Shown in pieces: positions 49,005 through 58,148 of a DNA stretch of 64,000 bases. Position 1 is the first letter of the stretch. Every line of letters starts with the position of its first letter. A model generated the notes under the pieces. It had not been told where the DNA came from, did no database searches, and worked only from the letters and a program-made list of their open reading frames with translations. Both the position numbers and the translations under genes were made by a program. This DNA is from Collimonas humicola (lineage in GTDB: Bacteria; Pseudomonadota; Gammaproteobacteria; Burkholderiales; Burkholderiaceae_D): positions 1,550,001-1,614,000 of the forward strand of contig NZ_JAGQEE010000001.1 of the NCBI RefSeq assembly GCF_018304945.1, given 5' to 3'.

Positions 49005-49580
49005 ATGTCAAACCTTTGGCCATGGCTGGCGATCGCGGGGCTTGGCGCCCTGCACGGGCTGAACCCTGCCACCGGCTGGATGTTTGCCGCCGCCTGGGGC
49101 GTGCAATCGCGCGACCGGGCGCAGGCGCTGCGGGCCCTGGCGCCGATCGCGGCCGGGCACGCCGCATCGGTCGCGCTGGCGGCCGCCGCGTTGGCGCTCG
49201 GCATGGCGATGGATCGCATCGTGCTGCAAGCCCTGGCGGGCGTATTGCTGGCCGCCGTCGCGATATATCACCTGGCCGGCCGCAAAACCAGGCGGACGCG
49301 GACGCCGGCAAGTCATGCCGGGCTGGCGCTCTGGTCTTTCATGATGTCCACTGCGCACGGCGCCGGACTGATGCTGGCGCCGGCGCTCATCCCGCTGTGC
49401 ATGGCAGACGCGCCGGCGCGCGCGATCACAGCATCCGGCTCGCTGGCGCTCGCTGCGGTAGGTGTCCACACGGCGGCTATGCTTGCCGTCACCGGCGTGA
49501 TCGCCTCCGCGGCTTGCCGCGGCTTCGACGCCGGCGCCCGTTTACTGCGCCGCGCGGGCGAGGAAACTCGCGGAGCGTGA
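49005..49580 (+). CDS. Membrane protein, about five helices
   Basis: A 191-residue hydrophobic protein. Helices are seen at residues 5-30, 45-75, 78-95, 105-130 and 145-175. Histidines sit in or near helices (GLGALHGLNPATGW, APIAAGHAAS, FMMSTAHGAGLML), a pattern reminiscent of metal or heavy-metal transporters of the NicO or cytochrome-biogenesis (DsbD-like) type, but not enough to name. It follows the DUF899 gene by 23 bases and converges with the next gene, overlapping it by about 39 bases. Confidence 0.68.
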   Translation: MSNLWPWLAIAGLGALHGLNPATGWMFAAAWGVQSRDRAQALRALAPIAAGHAASVALAAAALALGMAMDRIVLQALAGVLLAAVAIYHLAGRKTRRTRTPASHAGLALWSFMMSTAHGAGLMLAPALIPLCMADAPARAITASGSLALAAVGVHTAAMLAVTGVIASAACRGFDAGARLLRRAGEETRGA

Positions 49581-50069
49581 TGTACGCAGCAACATCGCGA
49601 ACACCATGACATGGGTCCAAAGCAAGAGAGGAACGCAGACAGTCGGGATAAACCAGGCAGCGCGAAGCGAAGCCGTGTCGATGCCTACGCCGATCGCGCC
49701 TTGGTAGTAGGCGAACAGCAGGTCGGCAAAACCCCACAGGCTGAACGCCCAGATCGCGATGCGCGCATAGCGACCTGATCCCATCATCAAGGCCAGCCAC
49801 GCCAACGCCATTGCAACGAGATCGCCGTACGCCGCGGGCGCGGCGAATCCCGTTCCAAGATTCGGGTCGACGATACCCGGCACGATGAAGGCCAAGCCTA
49901 TGAACCGGAACAGATGCAGATGCAGGATCGGCCGTACCGCCGTGTGCAGGGGCAGCTCGCGCATGCGCGGCCAGACATAGCTAAGGCAAACAGCGCCCCA
50001 CGCGAGCAAGCCGAACGTAACGCTCGCGGCAAAGGGAAGTAAGGTTGCAAGATTTCTGACGGATTCCAT
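49542..50069 (-). CDS. Membrane protein divergent from the HxlR regulator
   Basis: A 175-residue protein with about five helices (LLPFAASVTFGLLAWGAVCL, FIGLAFIVPGIVDP, LVAMALAWLALMMG, IAIWAFSLWGFADLLFAYY, FIPTVCVPLLLWTHVMVFAM). GGAGG is 5 bases before ATG 50069. No family recognised. It shares the intergenic region containing two HxlR-type operators, so it is the most likely regulated gene. Confidence 0.7.
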   Translation of the reverse strand: MESVRNLATLLPFAASVTFGLLAWGAVCLSYVWPRMRELPLHTAVRPILHLHLFRFIGLAFIVPGIVDPNLGTGFAAPAAYGDLVAMALAWLALMMGSGRYARIAIWAFSLWGFADLLFAYYQGAIGVGIDTASLRAAWFIPTVCVPLLLWTHVMVFAMLLRTSRSASFLARAAQ

Positions 50070-50172
50070 ACAAGCCTCCAGCAAAATGTTTTGCGACATG
50101 GATCGCAGAGGGCGACGCCTGACCTTGCGCCAGCGCCAATGCCCTGCCGCTGCAGGTTGGCGCCGGAGCACA

Positions 50173-50210
50173 ACTTGCAAAACGCAAGTTCATACTTGCA
50201 TTTTGCAAGT
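50173..50210. promoter_or_regulatory. Twin operators in the HxlR divergent region
   Basis: ACTTGCAAAACGCAAGT (50173-50189) and ACTTGCATTTTGCAAGT (50194-50210) are two 17-bp dyads with identical 6-bp arms, centred 21 bases apart, that is two helical turns. The second overlaps a possible -35 (TTGCAT) with TAAAGT 17 bases on, facing the HxlR gene. They are the obvious binding sites for its product. Confidence 0.75.
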
Positions 50211-50283
50211 ATTTTGGATAAAGTCAAGGAACCGAAAGCAAAAAAAACGATTCTGTCCCACCGACCGTTATCAAGGAGCTTCC

Positions 50284-50688
50284 TTGCCACGCACCAAGCA
50301 GGGCGCTGCCCGCCCCCCAGACAACGCGGGTCCGGCCCAAAACGCGCATCGCCGCTCGATATGCCCGGTCGCATGCACCTTGGACCTTTTAGGCGACAAG
50401 TGGACGCTGCTTGTCGTGCGAGACCTGATGAGCGGCAAGTCGCATTTCAAGGAATTCCTCGCCTCGCCGGAGAAAATCGCCACCAATATCCTTGCCGAGC
50501 GGCTCGCCCGGCTTGCCGCCAACGGTCTTGTCGAACGCTACCCGTCCAGCGACATTGCCGGCAGAGAGGCCTATCGCCTGACCGAGAAAGGACGTTCGCT
50601 CCGGGGCTTGATGGCCCAGATCAAGGCTTGGGGACTGGATCACATCGATGGCACTGAAGCGCGGATGGCAACGGACAAGGAAAACTGA
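50284..50688 (+). CDS. HxlR-family transcriptional regulator
   Basis: A 134-residue winged-helix regulator. TTG 50284 is preceded by AAGGAG at 6 bases, so it is chosen over the upstream ATG at 50086. The domain starts CPVACTLDLLGDKWTLLVVR, with the conserved N-terminal Cys that senses reactive electrophiles in some family members. It continues with FKEFLASPEKIATNILAERL and YRLTEKGRSLRGLM. It probably autoregulates through the twin dyads and controls the divergent membrane gene. Confidence 0.9.
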   Translation: MPRTKQGAARPPDNAGPAQNAHRRSICPVACTLDLLGDKWTLLVVRDLMSGKSHFKEFLASPEKIATNILAERLARLAANGLVERYPSSDIAGREAYRLTEKGRSLRGLMAQIKAWGLDHIDGTEARMATDKEN

Positions 50689-50816
50689 TCAACCCTGGTT
50701 TTCAATGTAACAACAAATGGCAGCTAAAGATTTTGATAGCCGGTTTAGCCGCTGTGTAGTTCAATAGCGCAATGAGTTTGCCGATCCGCACACACGCCAT
50801 TTAAATCGCCCGACCT

Positions 50817-51683
50817 ATGGAGACACCCATGGACGACGACAGCAGGAATGAAAGACAGGAAGTCACCTTCCAGACCCTGCTGAAGACACCGGCAATCGCC
50901 GTCAAGGACGTTTGCTGCCTGGGCAATTGCAAGCATAAAAGCTCTTCGGAATGGTCTTCCGCCACCCACCTGGTATTCCCCTACCGCGGCGTCTATGTGC
51001 GCCATGTCGGCAGCGACAGCGCCGTCGCCGAGGCCAACCAGGTTCTCTTTTTCAATGCCGGCCAGGAGTATCAGATCAGCCACCCGGTCAGCGGCGGCGA
51101 CGGCTGCCTGTCGATCGCAATCGACGCCCCCTTGCTGCTGGAGCTGATGCCCGGGGAGCTGCTGGAAACGCGGGAGAAGCCTTCCTTCAAACGGCAGCAG
51201 CAACGCATCAATCCGCGCGCCCAGGCGCTGGTTGCGCTGCTCAGGCACAGCTTGCGCAATGGCGTCATCGAATCGCTGGAAGCGGAGACCCTGATGTTCA
51301 CGCTGGTGCGGCGGGCCATGGGACTGAACGCAAAGTACAGCTCCAGCGCAAGCCATGGACACCGCAAGCTGGCCGAGAGAACCAAGCTGGTGCTGACCAG
51401 CGATCTTTCGCGGCGCTGGACGCTGGCCGAGATCGCGGCGGAAACCGGCGGTTCGCCGGTCTATCTGACCCAGGTATTCCAGCAGGTCGAAGGCATGCCG
51501 CTGTACAAGTACCAGATGCAGCTGCGGCTGGCGCGCGCGCTCGACCTGATTCATCAATACGACGACCTGTCCGCCCTCGGCCTCGACCTCGGGTTTTCCA
51601 GCCACAGCCATTTCAGCGCTGCCTTCCGCCAGGCCTTCGGCCGCTCGCCCTCTGCTTTCAAGCAAGCCGCAAGCCAAGGTTAG
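50817..51683 (+). CDS. AraC-family transcriptional regulator
   Basis: A 288-residue regulator with an N-terminal cupin-like sensor region (residues 30-140, VFPYRGVYVRHVG) and a C-terminal AraC domain (residues 185-285). The latter's two helix-turn-helix units are WTLAEIAAETGGSPVYLTQV and LSALGLDLGFSSHSHFSAAF. ATG 50817 or 50829 may be used. Cysteines in DVCCLGNCKH near residue 40 could bind a metal. Targets unknown; the following genes are on the same strand. Confidence 0.88.
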   Translation: METPMDDDSRNERQEVTFQTLLKTPAIAVKDVCCLGNCKHKSSSEWSSATHLVFPYRGVYVRHVGSDSAVAEANQVLFFNAGQEYQISHPVSGGDGCLSIAIDAPLLLELMPGELLETREKPSFKRQQQRINPRAQALVALLRHSLRNGVIESLEAETLMFTLVRRAMGLNAKYSSSASHGHRKLAERTKLVLTSDLSRRWTLAEIAAETGGSPVYLTQVFQQVEGMPLYKYQMQLRLARALDLIHQYDDLSALGLDLGFSSHSHFSAAFRQAFGRSPSAFKQAASQG

Positions 51684-51861
51684 CGCGCAAGTCCGGCGGC
51701 GATACGGCTGGAATTTCCTGCAATCCAATTGATCCGCCATTCCGCGCTGCCCACGCCCGATTGCCGATACCGCGTCATTTCACTAAAGAATCCGATAGTC
51801 GCCTTTTACCTGGCGTAGTCCAATGCCTTACCCGGCCTTCGGGTATTTCAGGAGACTCATC

Positions 51862-52029
51862 ATGAACGAACAAACCTGCGCCGCATGCGATTACAAACTC
51901 GACGACACCAGGATCCTGGTCAACATCGGCGGCAAGCCGGTAGAAGTCTGTTGCGAGGAATGCGCCGCCAAGCTGCGGGAGGCCGAAAAATCGGCCAGGG
52001 CGGCGACTCGGCAGCCAGGCCATAACTGA
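51862..52029 (+). CDS. Small CxxC/CCxxC metal-binding protein
   Basis: A 55-residue protein starting MNEQTCAACDYKLDD with AGGAG 9 bases upstream. Two cysteine pairs (CAAC and CCEEC) separated by a beta-hairpin (RILVNIGGKPVEV) suggest a TRASH/YHS-like zinc site. The C-terminus is a charged helix. It could sense or carry a metal. It is isolated between the AraC gene and the PEP-mutase-like gene. Confidence 0.65.
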   Translation: MNEQTCAACDYKLDDTRILVNIGGKPVEVCCEECAAKLREAEKSARAATRQPGHN

Positions 52030-52124
52030 TTGAAACCATCAAAAGCAGAAAGACATGACGATGCAATAGCCAGCCTTGAGGCGAGTCCCGACAGGCTGGA
52101 TTTTTTTCAGAAGCGAGATCCATC

Positions 52125-52901
52125 ATGATGAATTCCAAAGAAAAAGCAGAGCACTTCCACAAGCTGCACCGTCCTCGGGAACCCTTGGTGCTGTTCAACA
52201 TCTGGGATCCCGGCAGCGCAAAAGCGGTTGCGGCAGGCGGGGCCGAAGCGCTCGCGACGGGTAGCTATTCGGTAGCCAGCGCATACGGCTACGACGACGG
52301 CGAGAAAACTCCCCTCGATATTGTCATCGGCAACCTGCACCGAATCGTCCAGGCGACGGAGCTGCCGGTCACCGTCGACCTCGAAAGAGGCTACGGCGAA
52401 ACGGCAAGCGAGGTCGCCGCATCGATAGAACGCAGCATCAGGGCCGGCGCTATCGGCTGCAATATAGAGGACAGCCTTCCAGGAAACGGGAAATTGCGCC
52501 CTGTCGAAGAACAGATGCAGCGGATCCGCCTGGCTCGCACTGCCGCCGACGACCAGAAACTGCCCTACTTCATCAACGTGCGCACCGATGTGTTCTTCCA
52601 GGGACTGCCGGCAGAACAGAATGAAGCGATGCTGGCCAGCGCAATCGAACGCGCGCAGGCCTATGCCGAAGCCGGCGCCAACGGCATCTTCGTGCCCGGC
52701 CTGGCTGACGAAAAGCTGATTGCCCGGCTGGCGGCTGCCTCGCCGCTTCCCCTCAACATCATGGTCAGCGAAAAAACGCCGTCGCTGAAAAACCTGGCGG
52801 ACGCCGGCGTCGCGCGCCTCAGCTACGGCCCGGATCCTTATCTGCGCATGATGAAGGCGCTGGCGGCCGCAGCGAGGGATGCAATCTCCATCCGGCATTG
52901 A
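52125..52901 (+). CDS. Isocitrate lyase/PEP phosphomutase superfamily protein
   Basis: A 258-residue TIM-barrel protein. Characteristic blocks are FNIWDPGSAKAVAAGGAEAL (barrel strand 1), LPVTVDLERGYGET (metal-binding Asp) and GAIGCNIEDSLPG (conserved Glu-Asp). The isocitrate-lyase signature KKCGH is absent, so it is a carboxyphosphonoenolpyruvate-mutase-like member, possibly an oxaloacetate decarboxylase or methylisocitrate-lyase-like enzyme. The exact reaction cannot be read from sequence. It converges with the GH35 gene. Confidence 0.85.
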   Translation: MMNSKEKAEHFHKLHRPREPLVLFNIWDPGSAKAVAAGGAEALATGSYSVASAYGYDDGEKTPLDIVIGNLHRIVQATELPVTVDLERGYGETASEVAASIERSIRAGAIGCNIEDSLPGNGKLRPVEEQMQRIRLARTAADDQKLPYFINVRTDVFFQGLPAEQNEAMLASAIERAQAYAEAGANGIFVPGLADEKLIARLAAASPLPLNIMVSEKTPSLKNLADAGVARLSYGPDPYLRMMKALAAAARDAISIRH

Positions 52902-52950
52902 TCAAAAGACGCGCCGGACGGGCAACAAGGCTTGCCCGCCCGGCCCGCCG

Positions 52951-55900
52951 TCAGCCGACCTTGGTGAACTTCCAGCTTTGATTGCCGCCGCCATTGTCAT
53001 CCCACAGCGTGATGGCGGAGACGTTCGTGCTGCCATAGCTGGTCGGCGACGTTCCGGAATTATTGTCGTCGATCACGCGCCCGCTCTGCACGCCGCGAAT
53101 GCCATAGCTGACGCCATCCGAGCGCGGCACCAGCGCGAACTGCTGGTTGGCGCCGCCATTGCCCTGCCAGATTTCCAGCGCCGTGCCGTTGGCGGTCTGC
53201 TGGCCGGTCACGTCCATCACCAGGCCGCTCTTGATATTCGTCAGCTGCCAGTAGCCGTTGCTGGCGATAGTCAAACGCCACTGCTGTTCCTGGCCGCCGC
53301 TGGCGGCGGCGATGCCAAGCCGGGTGCCGGCCGCGGTACCGCCCTGGTAGCTTCCAAGCATCAGGCTGCTGATAGCGCTGGTGATGGTATAGACGCCATT
53401 GTTAACGAGGGCGGGAATGAAGCGCCATTGCTGGCTGAACGGCCATTGCTGCGTCGGATCGTCGGCGGCGTTGACCAGAATGTTGGCGACCGAGCCGGAA
53501 GAGGAAATGGCAGTCGCGGATTTCGAGGCGCCGTTCACATCGAGCAGCAACTGGCTCTGCTTGACCGCCAGGGTATAGACGCCGGTGCTGACGCCGGCCG
53601 CCTGCCAGCTCTGGTTGGCGCCGCCGTTGGCGCCATACAGAATGACCGACGAACCCGGCGTCGAACTGTTGTTGGCCACGTCCAGCACCGTGCCGGTGCT
53701 GGCGTTGGCGATCTTCAGGTTGCCGTAGCTGTCGGTGCTCACCGTCCACCCTTGCGTCGCCGCCGCGCTCAGCGGCTGCAGGCCGGGATAGGTGTAGGCC
53801 GAACCGGCCACCGCCGGCAGCACGTCCAGATACAGGCCGCTGTTGACGTTTTGCAGGAAATACGTTGCGTTGACAACCGGCGGCGGCACCGCGGCGGTGC
53901 TGACCGGGCTGGTGATGTTCTGCGGCAGCGCGCTGCTGCCATAGAAGCTCAGGCTGCCCGCGCTGCCCTGCGTAAACTCAAACACCACGACCGCATTACT
54001 GCCGCTGTTGAGCCACACGCCAGGACAGTACAAGCGCTTCTGCGGACCGGCCGCGCTCCAGTAGCGGCCGAGATTATAGCCATTCACGAAGACATAGCCG
54101 TTGCCCCAGGCCGACATGTCGATATACATGTCTTGCGGCGTCGCGATGCTGATACTGGCCTTGGCGAAGAAAGGCTGGCTGGCGGCAGGCGCCGCGGCGC
54201 TGAAGGCAAGCGCGCCGATCTGGCTGGCCGACAGCGGCGAGAGCGCCATGCTCCAGTTGCTCAGAGCAACGCCATTGGCGTAGACATTGCCGGACAAGCC
54301 CTTGCCCTCGGCATTCATCCCGCCCGCGCCGTAATTGACGCGGCCGAACGGCAGGCAGACTATCTGCAACGTGGCGCCGGGCGCGGCGTTGCTGATCGTC
54401 AGCGAGGTGGTCGGCGTCAGCGCGCCATTGGCAATCGTGCTGAGCACCACGCCAGGCACCCGCGCGCCGTTCACAAAGGCCAGGGCATAGTCGGGCGCGC
54501 GGTCAAAAGTGATCTTGATGCTGCCGCCGGCGGCCGGCAATGCAGTCTGGTAAACCGCGACGCCGGAAGGATAGACGCCGGCGCTGGCCGGCTGGTTCTT
54601 GTTGAGGGTCAGCGCCATCGCTTCCAGCGTTTGCGGCTGCGCATTCTGGAGATTCAGGTTCAGGCCGGACAAGAAGCTGCTGAAAGTCAGCTGGCTGGCC
54701 GTCACCGCCGCTATGTCGCCATCATTGATATGGGCGATGCCGGCGGGCGCACCGGCAAAGGGAACATTGTAGGAAGCGTTGGCGACGTACGCCCCCTGGA
54801 TCGGATAGAAGTTCGGATTGGCGGCGCCGGACTCCGACACCGGCGCACCGTAGTCATACGAAGTCATCGTTGGCTGGCAGGATGAATCGCTGACCCCGTT
54901 GGCGCCGGCGGTGAAGCCGAAATTGGTGCCGCCATGGGCCACATACAACACAAAGGAACATTTCGCAGTGGCGAGGGAAGTGACCTGATTGACGAAATCG
55001 CCCACATGCACGGTCTGATTGCTGTCTCCCCAATGGCAAATCCAGCCCGGATAGCATTCCGCGCCAAACGCGCCGACGCCGTAATTGCTGGCGGCAATCG
55101 CATAGTTGCCGGCCGAGGAGCCTTCCGCGGTCATGCCGTAGGCGGTATTGGCCGGCATGGCGATGCCTTTGTCCTTGAAGCCGTTGGCCCAGCCGTCGCA
55201 CACGCAGAATTTTTCCGCATAGCCGAATGCCGTCCATTGCTGCGCGATCGCGTTCGGATAGGTGCCGTCGTCGGGCGACCAGGAAGTGTATTCATTCTCC
55301 ACCGCCACCAGCATGATGGGGCCGCCGGCAGCCAGGGTGCGGCCTTTGACCACGTTGTTGTACAGCGCCGAATTCCATTTATTGACCGCTGCCATGTAAT
55401 TGGGAAAATTGCCGCGTATCTGCAGCTTGCCGGCGCTGTCGCGGAATTGCGGATCGGCCAGCATGCGCGGCGGCAGGCCGCCGAAGTCCCATTCGGCGCA
55501 GACATAAGGACCGGGGCGCAGCAATACCCACATGCCGTTCTGCCCGCACAGGTCGATGAAATGGCCGATGTTCTTGTCGGCGGAAGTGAAATCGAAACTG
55601 CCGTCCGACAGCTCGTGGAAATTCCACATGACGTAGAGCGAGATCGTGTTGCAACCCAGGGCCTTGATCATCTTGATGCGATGGTCCCAATACTGGGACG
55701 GCACCCGCGCCGGATGGATTTCGCCGCCGAAGAACTGGAACGCGGAACCATCCATCATCCAGCTGCCGCTGCTGTTCCAGGACAGCGTATGATTGCCGCC
55801 GCTGGCGAACACAGCATTGCCTGTGCCGCCGGCTGCGGCGGCGAATGCCTTCGCAGCCGGCGCATTGGATGAAGTGCTATCGCTGCCGCCTACGCCACAA

Positions 55901-55953
55901 GCGGTCAGCAGCGGAGTCACCACGGCATAGCCCAGAAAATCTCGTCTTTTCAT
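52951..55953 (-). CDS. Exported GH35 beta-galactosidase with ricin-type lectin repeats
   Basis: A 1000-residue glycosidase. The N-terminus MKRRDFLGYAVVTPLLTACG has a twin-arginine motif followed by a lipobox, so it is probably a Tat-exported lipoprotein. The GH35 catalytic barrel spans about residues 60-390, with FFGGEIHPARVP, the acid/base Glu in VAVENEYTSW (about 216) and the nucleophile in GAECYPGW (about 297). A middle region (400-690) holds beta-sandwich domains. From about 691 to the end are two ricin-B-type lectin domains with Q-x-W motifs (NGGANQSW, GGANQQF, NGGGNQSW). It would release galactose from extracellular polysaccharide while binding it. Confidence 0.92.
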   Translation of the reverse strand: MKRRDFLGYAVVTPLLTACGVGGSDSTSSNAPAAKAFAAAAGGTGNAVFASGGNHTLSWNSSGSWMMDGSAFQFFGGEIHPARVPSQYWDHRIKMIKALGCNTISLYVMWNFHELSDGSFDFTSADKNIGHFIDLCGQNGMWVLLRPGPYVCAEWDFGGLPPRMLADPQFRDSAGKLQIRGNFPNYMAAVNKWNSALYNNVVKGRTLAAGGPIMLVAVENEYTSWSPDDGTYPNAIAQQWTAFGYAEKFCVCDGWANGFKDKGIAMPANTAYGMTAEGSSAGNYAIAASNYGVGAFGAECYPGWICHWGDSNQTVHVGDFVNQVTSLATAKCSFVLYVAHGGTNFGFTAGANGVSDSSCQPTMTSYDYGAPVSESGAANPNFYPIQGAYVANASYNVPFAGAPAGIAHINDGDIAAVTASQLTFSSFLSGLNLNLQNAQPQTLEAMALTLNKNQPASAGVYPSGVAVYQTALPAAGGSIKITFDRAPDYALAFVNGARVPGVVLSTIANGALTPTTSLTISNAAPGATLQIVCLPFGRVNYGAGGMNAEGKGLSGNVYANGVALSNWSMALSPLSASQIGALAFSAAAPAASQPFFAKASISIATPQDMYIDMSAWGNGYVFVNGYNLGRYWSAAGPQKRLYCPGVWLNSGSNAVVVFEFTQGSAGSLSFYGSSALPQNITSPVSTAAVPPPVVNATYFLQNVNSGLYLDVLPAVAGSAYTYPGLQPLSAAATQGWTVSTDSYGNLKIANASTGTVLDVANNSSTPGSSVILYGANGGANQSWQAAGVSTGVYTLAVKQSQLLLDVNGASKSATAISSSGSVANILVNAADDPTQQWPFSQQWRFIPALVNNGVYTITSAISSLMLGSYQGGTAAGTRLGIAAASGGQEQQWRLTIASNGYWQLTNIKSGLVMDVTGQQTANGTALEIWQGNGGANQQFALVPRSDGVSYGIRGVQSGRVIDDNNSGTSPTSYGSTNVSAITLWDDNGGGNQSWKFTKVG

Positions 55954-56403
55954 TGCAGTCTCCTTTTTTTATCGTCACGACACTGCGCATGTCTTGCGAC
56001 TGTAAAATCAATCTGCAGCATCGCCGAGGTAACAATCAAGCGTCCATGGCAATGCCGACACGCGGTCTCGATGACTCCAGATAGTAGTCAGGGTGCGGCA
56101 ATCAATCCAATGAATTTTTACAGCGCACGAATACCGGTTTCGGCATCGTTGCCGGTTGCGTTGCAACAAACGAGATCAGGCATGGGTTCAGCGGAGGCCG
56201 CACGCGGCCTTGTATTTCCTGCCCGGCGAATCGCACAGAAAGCCGGCGTCGTAAAGCCGCCGCGCTGCTCGCGCGCCTGCACATCGATGATCGCAATTTG
56301 GCGCGAGACAGACCGCACTGCGCCCGTCCGCCAGCGATGCTCAATCCAGGTAAACCCGTACGCCGGTCGACATGACATTGTTCAGCATCCCTGATGACTT
56401 GCG
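55954..56403. other. Intergenic region upstream of the GH35 gene
   Basis: I see no gene in these 450 bases; the open frames present have no recognisable domains. It probably holds the GH35 promoter near 55970-56040. Confidence 0.5.
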
Positions 56404-57033
56404 CTAAACCGGCTTGCGCCAGACGCTCGCCAGCCATGGCTGCTGCTCGCGCGGCAGACCGGCAGGCCGGTAGTAATGCTCAAGTTCGACGAAGCCAGCC
56501 GCCGCCATGAAGCCTTGCCAGGCAGCGAGGTCATGATAGCTGCCGTAGCGGCCGTGATTCCAGCCTTCGTCATTGTTGCCGCGCGGGTTGGAACTGAACA
56601 GCACGCCGCCAGGCTTGAGCGTGGCGTGAAACTGCTTCAGGACGCGCGGCAATTCCTGGCTGGGGATGTGAAACAGCGCAGCGTTGGCGAAGATCCCGTC
56701 GAAGCGGCCGTCGGGAAGATCGAGATGGAGGAAATCCTGATGCCAGACTTCGCAGCCGCTGTCGGCGCGCGCCATTTCCACGAAACGGACAGCGCCTTCG
56801 ACGCCGATGGCTGTGTGGCCAAGCTTGCTGAAGGTGCGCAAATCGCGGCCGGGACCGCAGCCGACATCCAGGATGGCGAACGGCCCCGTACCGTTGATAT
56901 GGCGCAGCAAGGCCGCGATATTCTGGCTGACGTCGTGGTCGCGCGTGCCTTCACGGAAATCTTCGGCGCGCAGGTTGTAATGCTCCAGCGTGAGAGCGGC
57001 AATTTTTTCCAGGTCGGCAGGGAGGAGGTTCAT
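56404..57033 (-). CDS. SAM-dependent methyltransferase
   Basis: A 209-residue class I methyltransferase starting MNLLPADLEKIAAL. Motif I is AILDVGCGPGRDLR, the acidic post-I is AIGVEGAV, and motif II GRFDGIFANAALFHIP follows. The segment FSSNPRGNNDEGWNHGRYG is shared by small-molecule or tellurite-type methyltransferases of this group. Substrate unknown. It lies 75 bases downstream of the acyltransferase on the same strand and may be the last gene of the exopolysaccharide transcript or a separate unit. Confidence 0.85.
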   Translation of the reverse strand: MNLLPADLEKIAALTLEHYNLRAEDFREGTRDHDVSQNIAALLRHINGTGPFAILDVGCGPGRDLRTFSKLGHTAIGVEGAVRFVEMARADSGCEVWHQDFLHLDLPDGRFDGIFANAALFHIPSQELPRVLKQFHATLKPGGVLFSSNPRGNNDEGWNHGRYGSYHDLAAWQGFMAAAGFVELEHYYRPAGLPREQQPWLASVWRKPV

Positions 57034-57108
57034 GAGGCGTACTGTAGCGCATTCGGCTGGAATGCGCGGAAGAAGCATGCTTGCGCGCTTACGGCGCCGA
57101 CCGCCGCT

Positions 57109-58137
57109 CTATAGGCGAATAGACAAGAAACGTAGGACATGGATCAACGGCAGGCAAAGGAAAATAGCCAAAGCGCTGCTGGCCGCGCTCCAGCCCAGCG
57201 CGTAGTGATAGTCGCCGGGAATCGCGTGCAGGGACAAGGCGATACCGCGCACCAGCCCCAGGAAAATGAAATGCGCGGGAAAAATGATCAGCGTATTTTC
57301 CGAAAGCCAGTTGGCCATCCTCGATGCCGGCAACAGCTTTGCGATTGACAGCGCCGCGGCTATGCCCAGCAGCGAAGTCGGCAGGTAGAGCGCCGGCCGC
57401 ACGCCGAAATACATCGTGGCGAGATCGACCCGGTCGTTAAACGAACCGGCCCAGACAAGCAGCGCCGATGCCGTCAAGCCAAGCAGGATCAGATGCGCGA
57501 TTCCGGTCTTGCTGAACCAGGCGTTTTCGCGGGCCAGCTGCCCGAGCGCATAAAAGGACAGCGCCGCCCACATGCTGTCCAATCCCAGCAGCAGCCGGTA
57601 GGACGGTTGATTGCAGAATATCGTGACGGCCATTCCTAGCGCGGCAAAGCAGCAGGCCGCCGCCGGCGCCGTCAGCAGCTTGCGCGCTGCCTGGTACAGG
57701 ATGGCGGCCAGGATCAGGCAAGGAAAAAACCAGAGCGGCGGATCGATATAAAGATCAGTCTCCAGGCCGGTCAGCAAGCCTATCAGGGGCTGATGCCAGG
57801 CGCGGCCGGCGGACAATGCGGCCTTTTCGCCTATATTGCGGGTAAGCAGCCAGTAGCCGAAGGCGAAGCAGAAAAAGAACAGATACGGTACGGCCAAGGT
57901 GCGCAAGGTCTTTTTCACATTGCCTTGAATGGTTTGCTGCAGCTTATCCGGTTTCAGCAAAAAACCTGAAATGAAAAAAAACAGCGGAACGTGAAAACTG
58001 AAGATCAGGCGCACCAGGTAGTCCGGCAGGCCCTTGCTATGGCCGACAACCACCAGGACGATGCCGATCGCCTTGGCATTGTCGATGAAGACATGGCGAT
58101 CGGATGAATTCTCAGCGGACGAACGGTGGCCGTGCAT
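57109..58137 (-). CDS. Acyltransferase family 3 membrane protein
   Basis: An integral inner-membrane acyltransferase of about 342 residues with around ten helices. The family opening is FIDNAKAIGIVLVVVGHSKG, containing the catalytic His, followed by FSFHVPLFFFISGFL. Such enzymes O-acetylate or succinylate surface polysaccharides. ATG 58137 (MHGHRS) has AGGTGAAGG 8 bases upstream; GTG 58152 overlapping the manB stop is the alternative. Position at the end of the exopolysaccharide operon suggests it decorates that polymer. Confidence 0.88.
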   Translation of the reverse strand: MHGHRSSAENSSDRHVFIDNAKAIGIVLVVVGHSKGLPDYLVRLIFSFHVPLFFFISGFLLKPDKLQQTIQGNVKKTLRTLAVPYLFFFCFAFGYWLLTRNIGEKAALSAGRAWHQPLIGLLTGLETDLYIDPPLWFFPCLILAAILYQAARKLLTAPAAACCFAALGMAVTIFCNQPSYRLLLGLDSMWAALSFYALGQLARENAWFSKTGIAHLILLGLTASALLVWAGSFNDRVDLATMYFGVRPALYLPTSLLGIAAALSIAKLLPASRMANWLSENTLIIFPAHFIFLGLVRGIALSLHAIPGDYHYALGWSAASSALAIFLCLPLIHVLRFLSIRL

Positions 58138-58148
58138 CGGGAAAGCCT

